Assembly (NCBI RefSeq): GCF_004664715.2
Contig: NC_051074.1
Span: 21,802,058 to 21,866,057 of the forward strand
From: Peromyscus leucopus
Lineage: Eukaryota > Chordata > Mammalia > Rodentia > Cricetidae
Reading direction: 5' to 3'
Length of the DNA: 64,000 bases
The notes under the pieces: model-generated
Told to the model about the DNA's origin: nothing
Databases searched by the model: none
The model's input: the letters and a program-made list of their open reading frames with translations, nothing else
Shown: in pieces, positions 10,480 to 22,260 of the stretch
Position numbering within the stretch: the first letter of the stretch is position 1
How the letters are laid out: each line of letters begins with the position of its first letter
Position numbers and translations under genes: made by a program

Positions 10480-11148
10480 AATGACAGCATTTGAGACAAA
10501 GGGCTGCTACACAGTGAACTTGACATGAAGTACCTTGGCTCCCGAACGTTCGCTTTAGAGTGTGAAATGATAGGCTAGCTGGAACTGACTTCGGAATGCT
10601 AGGGAGTGGGAGGTAGAAATGGTGAGCGTTGACGCTGTGTGGTGAATCTTACTGAACAAGGATTCTTTGTGCTTTTGTATGCAGTAGACATTTTCCATAA
10701 TAAAACTGGTGGGGGTGATCTGTCCAGTAGCAGCTATAATACACGCCCTCTGTTTCCAGCTGTAGATACTTTAGACAGGGTCTGTGTGACCCTCTCAACA
10801 TTCAGAGTGCTCCGATTACAAGTGCCCACCACCTCGGGCTTTTAGCTCATCCTCGACTCTCCCCTTCACTCTGTGTTCTCGTGTGTCTCCAGTGCCCATC
10901 CCTGTCCTGCTGTGGTAAAACTGTGAGTAGTTTCTGGAATTTCGACAACAGTGCGAAGACTCTGAAAGGTTCCCTCATGAATTTTAGAAAAGCTAATATC
11001 CATTGCAACCTGTGGGAATCGTATTCTACAGATTATCCCCTCGGCATCTTCAGCCGGTGATAACACATGGTTGGTTCCCATTGCATTGTCTTCAGTATTA
11101 GTTTGCGATTTCTAAGAAAAATATAATCCAGCCCTCAGTGTTGATCTA

Positions 11149-11193
<45 letters not shown>

Positions 11194-11714
11194 CAAAATT
11201 ATTGTCATCATCATCATTAGCAGCAGTAATAGTTTGACCTTTTCAGGCTCATGAAGCCCAGGCTGGTCTTGAACTCATGACCTTCATGCCACCACCTCCC
11301 AAGTATTCACCACCAAACCTAGTTTACCTGCCATTTATACACATAATTCATTTTACATCCTGACTGCAGTTTCCCCTCTTTCCTCTCCTCCCATTCTCTC
11401 CCCCCATCACCTTTCCACACACACATCCAATCCACTCCTCTGTTGTTGTTGTTCAGGTCTCCCATGGGTGTCAAAGCATGGCCCATCAAGTTGCAGTAAG
11501 AATGAAGAATAGGTTCCTAAGAGCCAGCCAAAGCATTAGGGACAGGCCCTGCTCCCATTGTTAGGACCCACAAGTAGACCAAGCTACACATCTCTCACAT
11601 GCAGAGTGCCGAGGTTGGTTCCCACAGGGTTATTCTTATACTAATAAAATCAGATCATGTTACAAATTCAATTCAAAGAAACATACAAAACGGATGACAT
11701 TAAGAATGCATGGG
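10480..11714. other. Intergenic, no gene seen; TG array and old SINE fragment
   Basis: Contains a (GT)n array at 11151-11190 and a diverged reverse B1-like block near 11230-11330. Short open frames lack splice signals, coding bias or recognisable motifs. Confidence 0.6.
11151..11190. repeat. (GT)n dinucleotide array
   Basis: Twenty uninterrupted GT units. Confidence 0.95.
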
Positions 11715-11885
11715 GGGCTGGTGAGATGGCTCAGGGGTTAAGAGCACTGGCTGTTCTTCCAAAGGTCCTGAGTTCAGTTCCCAGCAACCACACAGTGGCT
11801 CACAACCATCTATAATGGAATCTGATGCCCTCTTCTGGCCTGCAGGTGTGCAAGCAGACAGAGCACTCATACATTAAAAAAAAGA
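11715..11885 (+). repeat. B2 SINE
   Basis: Complete-looking B2 with 'ggctggtgagatggctcagg', 'ggtcctgagttcagttccca', 'gccctcttctggcctgcagg' and an A-rich tail. Confidence 0.92.
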
Positions 11886-12309
11886 ATGCATGGACTTTTG
11901 AAATATGGTTTCGTGTAGTTTATTAGGGTTTCCCTGACCTCCTAGTCCAGAATTGTCATCGAGGTACCTCAACAACATGCCTGCCTCCACTTCTGCTATA
12001 TTTGCCTCCAGAACATAACCCCCATGAGTAAAAGAACTTCCGTTTTCTTTGATTTAGCGTCTTGCACTATATTTATCGTATGAAAGGCACTCAGTACATC
12101 TTTTAGCTGAATGAAAATCTTTTGCACGGTTTGCTTACCCAGTTTCTGGCTGGAGCTATGGTAATTATGTGTGTATCAATGAGAGTGCCCTTTGCTCCAA
12201 GTAACAGGAGACTTCACTAAAGTAGATTGAACAATGTCAGGTTTTATTGTCTCCCATGAGAACCATAGATAACTCCAGTTCCAGGAAATCTGATGCCCTC
12301 TTTAAATCT

Positions 12310-12465
12310 AAACCTTTTTTTTTTTTTTTTTAATTTGTTTGCTTTTTTGAAACAGTGTTTCTTTGTATAACAGCCCTGGCTGTCCTGGAACTCATTCAGT
12401 AGACCAGGCTGGCTTTGAACTCGGATCCTAAAGGCTTGCGCCACTGCCACCACCACCCGGCTAAT
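12310..12465 (-). repeat. B1 SINE with poly-T head
   Basis: A T-run at about 12315-12331 is followed by reverse B1 sequence ending 'gccaccaccacccggct'. Confidence 0.85.
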
Positions 12466-12489
12466 CTGAAATTTTAAAGGCATTTTCTA

Positions 12490-12658
12490 GGACTGGCAAG
12501 GTGGCTGAGCAGGTAAGGACACTGGAACCAAACCCCAAGGCCTGAGTTTGACCCCAAATGGCGGCAGGAGATAACAGACCCCCCCCAAGTTGTACTCTGA
12601 CCTCACAAGGGAGCCATGGCACATGAATGCCCACACATAAAATTAAAAAAAAAAAAGG
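12490..12658 (+). repeat. B3/B4-type SINE
   Basis: Contains 'actggcaaggtggctgagcagg', 'ggcctgagtttgacccc' and an A-rich tail at about 12642-12656. Confidence 0.65.
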
Positions 12659-12837
12659 CGTTTTAAACAGGTTTTAAGTATAATAGCTAATAAAAAAGAT
12701 ACCCAGCGAAAGAGTCAAGTATGGATGTGGGCTTCTCAAAGGAGAGGTGCACTTCATTGTATTTCCAGAGGCCGTATACACAGTTTTGGTGAATTCTGAA
12801 ATTACCTTCAAAAGGTTGCTATGAAAGTTAAATGAGA

Positions 12838-13055
12838 GGACTAGACAGTTGGTTTAATGGTTAAGAGCTCTGGCTGCTCTTCCAGAGGACAGGAATTACA
12901 TTCTCTGCACCCACAGGAGAGCTGGCAGCCATCCCTAACTCCAGTTCCAGGGCATGTGATTCCCTCTTCTGGCCTCTCCAGGCATGCAAGTAATATACAG
13001 ACATAACACAAGTATAACACCCATATGGGTAAAATTAAAAACAATTTAAAAAATT
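12838..13055 (+). repeat. B2-type SINE
   Basis: Contains 'ggttaagagctctggctgctc', 'ttccagaggac' and 'tgattccctcttctggcct', followed by a CA-rich tail and AAATTAAAA. Confidence 0.8.
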
Positions 13056-14117
13056 TTAAGAGCTTGCGTTGTTTTTAAAGAGGAAGAGACCTCATGTCTG
13101 ACTCTATCCTGGACTCTGGGAGATTTATTTTCCATAGTCAGGAAACCTACCGGTGTAACGGCGTCCAAACCTTCAATTTGAGATGCAAAGGTGTGCTTAA
13201 GTATTTGAACAGGACTGGCAGGCGGGCTTAGAGACAAAGGACTGCGGCAGGAAAGCGGATGAGGGCCAGGAGACCCCTCTCTGCTGACCCCTCTCCAGCC
13301 TCAGTAACTGGCAGATGACACAATGCAAGCCTGACACTGAGTGATGCCCTGCACCTGGCACCCAGACCCACCTGCAGCCAACTGAAGAGCCCAGCCAGGG
13401 GGAGTCGGTCTGCAGGGAGAGGCCTGTTCCCCAGCACCCTGGGGGCAGCTGCCTGAGCTTGGCAGCTTGCCTATAAACCGACTACTTGCGGCCCCTGGAC
13501 CCCTACTTGCTCCCCTGAACTGGGCCGGGGCCTTGCCAACAGCAAAGAAAAATAACAGTAAGGGCACCGGCGACCGTCAAGGGCCTCAGCCGTGCTGCTC
13601 GGCCGCCTCCCGGCACCCAGTCTTGGCCAACACCTCCTTCCTAGCCCATCCCAGCAGCTCCTGCACTTGCCCCTCCCAGTGACCAGCAGCCCCAGTTCCC
13701 GAAAATGTTACGCAGAGACAGCGCGGCTACTGCCCCCTGACCCTCGCCCCGTGCATGGTAAGGGACAAGGAACTTGAGGCACGCCAAGATCCTGACCCAA
13801 GGGAGGTGGCTTTTCATCAGAGCCTACCCGCCCCCAGCCACCCTGCACTCTTCCTTCACCCCTGAGCCTCAGGAGGCTGAGACCTGGGTTTGAATCCCCT
13901 CGGAGCCTGGTCTAAAGAGCACAACTGTGGGATCTGTGCCCCGCAAAGAACACAAGGGTACCGAACCCTGAGCTGGCAAGGGGAAATAGCCAGACACACA
14001 TGAGAAGGAATGCAGCCCAAAAGCATGAGAGACGTTCAAAATCCGAGACCAGAGAAACCCACCTCAAGTCCACGGCAGGGAAACCTAGTCAAGGCTCAGG
14101 CACCCTTCACTTTAGAC
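13056..14117. other. Intergenic unique sequence, GC-rich core
   Basis: The part at about 13220-13800 is GC-rich with few CpGs. It holds overlapping short open frames on both strands, none with a convincing start, splice pattern or known motif. I assign no gene. Confidence 0.5.
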
Positions 14118-14343
14118 CAGCAGTTCTCAACCTTCCTAAGGCTGCGATCCTTTAATACAGTTCCTCATGTTGTGGTGACCCCCCAATCATAAAATCATTT
14201 TCATTGCTATTTCATAACTGTAATTTTGCTACTGTTATGAGTCATAAGGTACATGTCTGATCATCAGATGATCTGATATGCAACCCCTGTGAAACGGTCC
14301 TTTGACCCCAGAGGGGTTGCAACCCACAGGCTGAGAACCGCTT
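14118..14343. mobile_element. URR1-like hAT non-autonomous DNA transposon
   Basis: Inverted ends are visible: 'cagcagttctcaacc' on the left and 'ggctgagaaccgctt' on the right. Between them are 'cagttcctcatgttgtggtgacc' (part) and 'ctgtaattttgctactgtta'. This fits the rodent URR1 hAT-Charlie family from memory. A second copy is at 49294-49528. No transposase is encoded. Confidence 0.75.
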
Positions 14344-14924
14344 CTCAAGAGACTCAAAGCAGATACAGTAGTTGGGGTGGGCCCCCTTGGGTAGAAAAGG
14401 CCCGTCCCAGAGTAAATCTTAGACAGTGGCCCAGTGAGAGGATTAAAGATGCTAAGAGGGTCTGGTACATGTCCCATCCTTCTGACCCTCACTCCAGCTA
14501 GGTCTGTGGCTCAGGCCTCCAGATCCATAATGGGCTGATGTGAACCCCAATCCCCAGCCACAAGTTCCCATAACTACCTTCTCTGCTTGAGTCTGAGCTG
14601 GACCCGAAGGATGCTTGTTCGTTCTTTATGTTTCATCAGCCCATGCCCTACTGGAAGCACCCCCCCATATCTAGAAAGATGTTTTTATCTAACTATAATC
14701 CACCCCAGTGCCCAGATCTTTTTGCTTATTCCTCAGCCTGGTGGTGTTCCTGTCTCTTTCTGCCCTGGGACTCCAAGGCTCCAAGGTGTGTCGGCACAGG
14801 AAGTTCAGGTCTCTGCAAGGGGACAAGTTGCTGTTGCGTGACAAGACTTTTGCTGGGGAGATGCAACACAAGCCTACTCACCCCACATAGGGAGCCCAGG
14901 ACAGACCAAAGTAGGAGAGGAGTG

Positions 14925-15390
14925 CCGTCGAAGTCCAGCTAGGCGAACCAATGTGTTTTATTGGGGTAACTTACAGGAGTATCGGTGAGGGCTACTTAAA
15001 GGAGCAGAAATGACTCATAGGCAGCTGCATTACCACAATCTGAGCTGCAAAGAAAACTCCGAGTCGAGACCAGCTGCCTGGAAGAAACAGAAACCAGCTG
15101 AGCTGCCTGGACTCAGTTTAGAGCAACGGAGTCACTCGAAAGAGAGACTTCCAGGCTGTTGAGCTGCGGGCAGGCTGTGCAGTGCGCTCCTGGTTCCCAG
15201 CTTTTGTGGGCTGTCACTTATGGTGGCGTAGGTTTTGGTGAGTTTGTATTGCTTTCGCATCATAATAAACTCAAAAGACTGTAAGCTGAAGCCCTCCTTA
15301 CAAGCCTGGGATGGTAATGTGAGGACTATCTCTTCCACCGCAGGGGAGCCAGCTCAGGCCGCTCCATAGAAGGAGAAGGAGCGCCCCCTG
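14925..15390. repeat. LTR-like rodent interspersed repeat, copy 1
   Basis: The left part ('agtccagctaggcgaaccaatg', 'tttattggggt') aligns with 40079-40130. The right part (about 15155-15215, 'cccagcttttgtgggctgtca') aligns with the reverse complement of about 40184-40250. I do not know the family name. No open frame is convincing. Confidence 0.6.
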
Positions 15391-15620
15391 GTGGAGAAGA
15401 GGAGCGCAGCCCTAGAGGGAGATGGAATCTTGCATCAACAGTGTTAACCCCTGGTCTTTTGCTGTCTCCCAAAAGCATACCACACCCTTCTCAATTTGCA
15501 TTTCCAAAACAGGTGGGATCCAGTTCTGTCAAGTCAAGAGGCATTTTTTATGGGTGAGTAGCTGTGTGTGAGTCACAGCAACTCCTCATGTGCTAGTTAG
15601 ACTGGAGTCTGTACTTTTTT

Positions 15621-15678
15621 TCATTTATCTATCCTGTCTATCTCTCATCTATCAATCTATCTATCATCTATCTATCTT

Positions 15679-15720
<42 letters not shown>

Positions 15721-15832
15721 ATCTATATCATCTATCTATCATCTATTATCATCTATATCATCTATCTGTCTATCATCTATCTATCTATCTATCTATCTAT
15801 CATTTATATCATCTATCTGTCTATCATCTATC

Positions 15833-15897
<65 letters not shown>

Positions 15898-15924
15898 CCT
15901 GCCTACCTACCTATCTACTTATTT
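15621..15924. repeat. Long (ATCT)n tetranucleotide array
   Basis: About 300 bp of ATCT units with interspersed 'atctatcatctatatc' and 'tgtctatc' variants. The longest pure block is at about 15835-15895. It generates an artefactual Tyr-Leu-Ser-Ile frame. It is likely length-polymorphic. Confidence 0.97.
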
Positions 15925-16065
15925 TTGAGGCAGAGCTTCTCTATGTAGCCCTGGCTATCTAGGAACTCACTATGTAGACCAGGCTGGCCTTGAGTTCATA
16001 GAGATCTACCTCCCTCTGCCTCTTAAGCTCTGGGATTAAAAGAATGTATCACTATACCCAGCTCT
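15925..16065 (-). repeat. B1 SINE adjoining the ATCT array
   Basis: Reverse B1 ('gaggcagagcttctctatgtag', 'ctgggattaaaagaatg'). The tetranucleotide array abuts its T-rich tail end. Confidence 0.85.
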
Positions 16066-16069
16066 CCTT

Positions 16070-16165
16070 CTACCTTTATAAAGGTCCCAGGGATTGAATT
16101 CAGGTTACCAGATTTGCACAGCAAGTGAGTGTCTTTACCCTCTACACCACCTCACTGACCCAAGG
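16070..16165 (-). repeat. B3-type SINE fragment
   Basis: Reverse fragment with 'cagggattgaattcaggttacc' (part) and 'ctctacaccacctcactgaccc'. Confidence 0.65.
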
Positions 16166-16825
16166 AACGTTTATTGATCACTTACTACATGTAAACTGCT
16201 GGGTGGGATGTTGGGGTAACTTGTGTTATGGTGTTCACTAGTATCCTTAATGGTATCAGGTTGGGTGAAGGTCCACTCAGGACAGTGCTACCCCCACCAA
16301 AGACTTACCCCAGGTCCCTTAAGGGCCCTGTTGGTGAAATTTTGCAGATGGAGGCTAAAGACCCCTGACCAATCTGAGGCCCATTGGCAATTGGGAATCT
16401 ACCTAAGCTAGCATATAGGAGTCCCAGCCCAGAAGCCTCTGGATAGCTGGAGCAGACTCTGGCAGGCTGCAGCTTTGCTGGGCTGGCAGAGGAAAGCAAG
16501 CCACATCCTGAAGGCCCTGTGTCAGGCAGGAAGTAGCAAAGGACACTCACGTCCTCAACTTGGGACTTCCTCTCAGAGCTTTGCTTGGGGAACCTAGGTT
16601 ATTGGAACCAGGAAAGAAAAAGTTCTCAGCCTTATAGGATCCTAACAGTTTGTTACCAGTCAGTGAAACCACAGTGTGGATGAGCACGTGAGTCAGGCTG
16701 AGGGAAAACTTAAAGGCCAATTTCGCCCCCCCCTACCCCCCAGCAGGGCCTTGAAAACACCAAGTTGGGAAGGAGAGGGACTGGGATGTGAACACCTGTC
16801 ACCCTATTTTTCTTTTCTTTTTTAA
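16166..16825. other. Intergenic, no gene seen
   Basis: No recognised repeat or exon. Open frames on both strands are short and lack supporting signals. Confidence 0.5.
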
Positions 16826-16970
16826 AATTCTTTGAGACAGGGTTTCTCTGTGTAGCCCTGGCTGTTGTGAAACTTGCTCTGTAGCCCAGGCTGACTCAAA
16901 TTCAGAGATTTGCTTGCCTCTGCCTCCTGAGTGCTGGGACTAGAGGTATGCGCCACCACCGTCTGGCATG
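16826..16970 (-). repeat. B1 SINE
   Basis: Reverse B1 with 'gagacagggtttctctgtgtag' (part) and 'gcctcctgagtgctggga'. Confidence 0.9.
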
Positions 16971-17405
16971 TGTCACACTCTTAGCACACATTTCATTTCA
17001 TCCCCATTACAGCAATGTCAGATCGATCCAAGGAAATGAGGAAAATGGCTCAGAAACATTAAGTAACTTAGCGAGGATCTCCCAGCTTGGACACAAGTGA
17101 AGTGTGACGGATGCTAAGCTTATGCCCTCGCTCTTCCTGCCATTGCACATTTCTGGTGGAACAATCTTTTTGCCTCAGCTTCCCCAGTGCTAGGATCACA
17201 AGGATTCACTGCCAGCCCAGACTGATGCTTCCCCTGGGCCATGGAAAACAGCTCTAACTACAGAAAGACACACCCATGTAAATTTTGCTTCTTAGCTACA
17301 GAGAGCACAACTGGTCAGCAGAACTGGGATCCTCCTAAGGCCATGGTCCTGTGGGCCTGGCACCTCCAGTTATGTGCATCATGAGTGTAGGCATCTATAT
17401 TGGCT

Positions 17406-17743
17406 AGTATGGTGGTTTGAAAGAAAATGGCCCCCAAGGGAGTGGCACTATTAGAAGGTGTGGCCTTGATGAAGGAAGTGTGTTACTGTGGAGGCTAGCT
17501 TTGAGGTCTCATATATGCTCAAGCCATGCGTAATGAGACAGACCACTTCCTGTTGCCTGTGCAAGATGTAGAACTCTCAGCTCCTTCTCCAGCACCATGT
17601 CTGCCTGCACGCCGCCATGTTCCGCCATGATGATAACAGACTGGACCTCTGAAACTGTAAACTAGCCCCATTAAATATTTTCCTTTACAAGAGTTGCCAT
17701 GGTCATGGTGTCTCTTCACAGCAATAGAAACCCTAACTATGAC
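17406..17743 (+). repeat. Rodent interspersed repeat (RMER-like), copy 1
   Basis: About 340 bp sharing long blocks with 31201-31553 in the same orientation: 'gggagtggcacta', 'aggaagtgtgt', 'ccagcaccatgtctgcctg' and the 3' end 'cagcaatagaaaccctaact'. It is a widespread rodent repeat whose class I cannot name with certainty. The open frames inside are not genes. Confidence 0.7.
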
Positions 17744-18100
17744 AGCCAATATGAGCTTCTGTGCTATTCAGCTGAAGAGAAGCCCTGGCATGCACAGCAG
17801 GCAAAGATTTCACAGCAGCCTGGAAAGTCTGGGAATTCAAGGCTTGTAAGAGGCTTGGTGGAGCAGGAACTCTCTGCCCAGGAGAAAGGAGTTAGCAGCC
17901 TGGCTGAGTCTGTCCTCTAGGAAAGCGAAAGCAACCAATGCTCAGGAGATGCCCGTAACATCTGGGAAGGCTGATGAGGGAACAGATGGGCTACCTGGAG
18001 GAACACTTGAGCTGGGTGACAAGACCCAGGAATGTATCCCTAGTCCTGTCACTCCTTTAAAGAACACATCGGAGCTGGGTGTGACTGGTGTATACACCCT

Positions 18101-18101
<1 letters not shown>

Positions 18102-18149
<48 letters not shown>
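18102..18149. repeat. (CT)n array
   Basis: About 24 CT units directly abutting the reverse B1 that follows. Confidence 0.95.
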
Positions 18150-18152
<3 letters not shown>

Positions 18153-18296
18153 CTGAGACAGGGTTTCTCTGTGTAGCTTTGCACCTTTCCTGGAACTCAC
18201 TTGGTAGTCCAGGCTGGCCTCGAACTCACAGAGATCCGCCTGGCTCTGCCTCCCGAATGCTGGGATTAAAGGCGTGCACCACCACCGCCCAGCCAC
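18150..18296 (-). repeat. B1 SINE
   Basis: Reverse, well-preserved B1 with the 'tgtgtagctttgcacctttcc' variant end that I associate with cricetid copies. Confidence 0.92.
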
Positions 18297-19020
18297 CCTG
18301 GTCCCTCTAACAGAGGCAGGCTAGAGCTAAAGGCTTGGCTCTAAAACTCTGGAGAACCCTAAGGACAGAAGTGCAGGTCAGAATCTTCAAGGAACTCGAA
18401 AGGCAAGGCAGATAAAGAAACAGCTTCCAGAAGAGAGAGCAGGGAAAAACAAAAAAAGGAGGAGGCAGAGAAAGCAGTGGCCAGTGGCAGAGAGCATGTC
18501 CCGCTGAGCAGGCAAGCCAGGGCTACGTAACATGATTGTTTCAAAAAGCAAAATCACACCTTAAGCCTTTTGAACATGGAGCCTGAGGAAAGCAATGAAG
18601 GATGTCACCACCAGAAGAAACTTCAGCTTGTCAACTGTTGAGGTCCTCAACCAGCCCGTCTGAACTGTGGAATGAAGGTATACTGGGCACAGCAGTGGCA
18701 TTGGCTCCTAACGAGGGCACTGAAGGCTGTACACCCATCCAGCTCTCACCCGTCATTGTTTCTCTGGCCTCAGATGGTACAGAATGATGTTCTGAGAACT
18801 GCCCCAAGAGGACTGGACAACTTGGCATGACTGCTCTGGGCTGTGTCATCAACCCTGCTTGCAAGAGCTCTCTGCCTTCCAGAAGACTCCCCACTCCCGG
18901 ATTCCAAGGGGAAGCTCCCCCTGCAAGTATATAGCTCATCATTTCCCTGCATCACATCACCTTCCGCAACAGATAGCCACAACATCTAGCTGGCGGTGGC
19001 TCAGCATAATTTGGTAACCT
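18297..19020. other. Intergenic, no gene seen
   Basis: Non-repetitive sequence upstream of the Washc1 promoter. Open frames of up to about 100 codons on the minus strand show no motif or splice structure. Confidence 0.5.
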
Positions 19021-19190
19021 GTGTCTTCGCGTGTGCATGTCCAAAGAAGGCCGAAGGGAGCAATGGATCCCGCTAGAGCTGGAGTTACAGGTGACTATGA
19101 GTAGACCAAAGTGGGTGCTGTGAACCTAACTTGTATCCTCTGTAAGAAGAGTTAGCACTCGTGACCTCTGAGCTATCTCTCAAGGCACTC
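19021..19190 (-). repeat. B3-type SINE fragment
   Basis: Reverse B3-like sequence ending 'gacctctgagctatctctcaagg'. Confidence 0.6.
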
Positions 19191-19228
19191 TACACATACA
19201 TCTTTTACAATTATTATTATTATATATA

Positions 19229-19400
19229 TATTTTTTTGGTTTTTGGTTTTTGGGGGACAGGGTTTCTCTGTGTAGTTTTGGTGACTGTCCTGGATCTCCC
19301 TCTGCAGCCCAGGCTGGCCTCGAACTCACAGAGATCCGCCTGGCTCTGCCCTCCCCAGTGCTGGGATTAAAGGCATGTGCCACCACCACCGCCTGGCTCT
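19229..19400 (-). repeat. B1 SINE
   Basis: Reverse B1 with 'gacagggtttctctgtgtag', 'ggcctcgaactcacagagat' and 'gggattaaaggcatgtgcca', preceded by TTTTTGG repeats. Confidence 0.92.
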
Positions 19401-19639
19401 ATATTGAGTTTTTAAAGAAAGTTGAGACAGGAAAAGCAGGATCTTCTAAAAGATGTATTAAGCCAATTGAGTATGCACGGCTGGAGGAGAGGGGACGTTT
19501 GGGGGACTTCCACTTGATGTCCTGTGGTAGGGCACAGGCAGGGCGTGGGCTTCTCGGAGCTGGAAACAGAAGAGATGTGAGGCTCACAGACCTGGGCCAA
19601 CACAGAGAGTAGGACCGCTTCCCGCTTCCCGGTCTGGGC

Positions 19640-19980
19640 CCTGCCAGCTGTCATTCCAGAGAGCCGGAAGCCCGAGAGCCGGAAGTCGGGGAGCCGAGCT
19701 GGCGGACACTAGGACCCGGGGGTGCGGGTCGAGCGGAAGGGGGCGCGGAAGCGGGCGGCGCGGGACTGCCGGGCAGCGGGGCGGTGGCGAGCAGGTGACG
19801 CCGCCGCCTTGGGTCGGTCCGGCGTGCGGGCCGGGCCGGTGCGGGCAGTGACAGCGAGGCCCGGAGCAGAGCGACCCTGCAGCGGATCGGAGGAGGCGGG
19901 TGAGGGCGCCGGGGGTGGAGGGCGGGCCGTGCAGGGCTCGGGCTGCAGGGTAGAGACCCACCCCTTGGCTGCCTGAAGTT
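19640..19980. promoter_or_regulatory. Washc1: Washc1 CpG-island promoter
   Basis: A sharp CpG-rich block about 7 kb upstream of the Washc1 ATG. Tandem GAGCCGGAAG motifs at about 19661-19686 provide two ETS-type GGAA sites in near-identical context. No other gene in the area needs this island, and it precedes a good splice donor at 19900, so it is taken as the Washc1 promoter. Direct evidence (CAGE or RNA-seq) is not available from sequence. Confidence 0.75.
19700..19899 (+). other. Washc1: Probable non-coding first exon of Washc1
   Basis: CpG-rich sequence ending at 'ggcgg|gtgagg', a consensus splice donor with GT at 19900-19901. The coding exon at 26939 begins after an acceptor only 5 bp before its ATG, so an upstream 5' UTR exon is required, and this is the best candidate. 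The 5' boundary is a guess. Confidence 0.6.
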
Positions 19981-21654
19981 TCCAGGGAGCAGGGGTGGGG
20001 GAGAGGAGGATGTGCTCCAGGGTGCTGGGCACTTCGGAAATGATGAGTTGCACGGGAAGAGACGCGCATGGTGGGCGTTGGCGATTCTGGGTCAGTCCAG
20101 TGTTTATTTACCAGATGCCAAATGCCTGCCACTAGAAACATGTCATTCATGCTGGGGGTGGGGGGTGGGGAAGAGTACGGTCTCTTGTCAATTTAATATA
20201 AAAAGGAATATTGATCAACATGGGTAGGTACTAGAGAAACACCCTCATTCGGGATTGTTTATATGTTCATGGGACACATAAAAAGTCAAAATGATGAGTA
20301 AGCAGGCATTATTGGAGGCCTAGACGGAACTGCAGCCACTTGTGGGGAGCGAGGAATTACTATGTCTCAGAACAAAACTCACGTATAGATAGATGACTTC
20401 TGGTAAAGTGCTTTTATTTTTCAGCTACATCTCTATCTTTTCAGCTACTAGTGATTTCCCCCCATTAAGTAGGTGGCCTTCAATCTGTTTTAGATGGTGG
20501 CTTAGAAACTTCCCCTTGTGGGTGGGGACGCAAACAGGCATCTGTCCCCTCCTGACAGGGCCCCAGTGACAAACCAAAGTACAGTTCCATCAAAGCCATC
20601 TTTGGGGAACCATTGAGTTTACCGCGTTTACTTACAGAACGTGGGTGACCCCGGAGCAGCGGAATCACCAGAAAGTCACTCTGCGTGGACGATGAGTCCC
20701 GCTCAGTTAACTTTCCAGTGTGTACACTGCGACTACTAGGTGATGTGCACCTGGGAAAGAATTTTACATACCGGGCCAGGAGAGGCAGGAGGGAAGGGCA
20801 GGACACCTCACTCCCACCCCCATGAGAGAATGGCAGAAGTCCACAGGCCTATCTTGAACTTCACGTTGGAAGTAGTAACCGTTACCCCAATGAAGATGGT
20901 GGCTGACGTGCTTGGAGGATAGCGTTCTGCACAAATGACACCCCAGACTTTTCCAGCGATGATAGCCATCAACCTCTTTGTAAAAGTAGATAGCAATACT
21001 TAATTCCAGAGTTTATTGTGAAGATGAACAGTTACAACAACAATGCTGACTGACCACTGGGACTCAGAGCAGAATGTCTTGTTTTTCCTTTAACATCAGG
21101 ACCCACCCACTAAGGGGGCATAGGGCAGGGTTTCAAGATAAGCTGTCTGACCATTGGGACTGAAAAAAAATGTGAACTCTTACAAATGGTTTTCATTTTT
21201 ATATATAAAAACGACAGAACATACTGGTAGATAACAAGTTCTTGAATGAGATCATTGACTCATATCTAGCATAAGCTGAGCATTTGATTGCTGAAGATGT
21301 CGTTTGGTCTGCCCAAACTTCCTTAATTAAAATTGGGAGTACTAATAAATTCCCGGACACGAAGAGAGATAGAAGGTCGTTGTGGAGATGAGGTGGACTG
21401 GCAGAAAGGCTTTAAGGTATGTAGGTGGTAGCTAGTGATGAGGGTAGTTGTAAATAGTAATTACTGTTAGTGGTGATATAGCATACTTTACTCCTGAGAG
21501 GAGCTGGATAAAGACAGTCCAGAGCTACAAGATCGAATAATAAAACGACAATGCCACGATTGATTGTGATTCTTACCCCAAAGCCCATTCTTGGATATGT
21601 CTTGCCTAAAAAGAGTAACACAGACTCTTTATAAAAAAAATTTTAATTTTTTTT

Positions 21655-21800
21655 TGTGTGTTCAAATGTGATGTTGTGTGGGTACGTGTGTCTTGCTGAG
21701 TATGTGAAGGTCAGAGGGTAACTTTTGGGAGTGGGTTTGTGGAGACCCAAATTACTGAGTGTCAGAGAATCTGAGCTTGCTTTACCCAGCAGGGCTGCAT
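21655..21800 (-). repeat. B3-type SINE, reverse
   Basis: Contains 'gtgaaggtcagagggtaac' and 'ctgagcttgctttacccagcagggc', diverged. Confidence 0.55.
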
Positions 21801-22164
21801 AAGGGGATGATGGGACCATGGGCATAGTAAGTAAATCTTACTTACTATATTTCTTTAGCCATCACAGGTTCCCAGGTGTTTGGAAGGTCTGCACTTGGCT
21901 GTACAGTGTGCTTTGAATGCAAGGGGGAGGTCTTTTGCCCCGCCCCTGGGCATTGTTATAAAAAGGCCTTTTGAAAAGACAGGAGGGGGCCAGTGAATTT
22001 TGATCCAGGTCCTCCCGAAGATATCCTGTTTTCTGTCTGTCTCCTCTCCACTACCTTCCTATCTAAAAGTTTCTTATTCCTCTCTCCTCCTCATAGGAAC
22101 CCTTTAAAAGGTGGGAGGTGGCCTCACACAGATGGTGCCCTGAACTTAGGTTCAGGGACCCCCA

Positions 22165-22260
22165 CATGGGTTCTCTCCATCTACCATGTAGGTCCCAGGG
22201 ACCTGACTCAGGTCAGCAGGTGGCAGCAACTGCCCTTACCTGCCGAGAATTAATTCTTTA
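22165..22260 (-). repeat. B3-type SINE fragment, reverse
   Basis: Contains 'ctaccatgtaggtcccagggac' and 'tgcccttacctgccgag'. Confidence 0.55.

Noticed and set aside
15590..15928. 112-codon Tyr-Leu-Ser-Ile-rich frame
   Set aside because: A direct translation of the ATCT tetranucleotide array.
19584..20150. 188-codon minus-strand open frame over the Washc1 CpG island
   Set aside because: GC-rich DNA has few stops. The composition is Pro/Arg/Ala-rich without domains, and no splice or promoter evidence supports a divergent gene.
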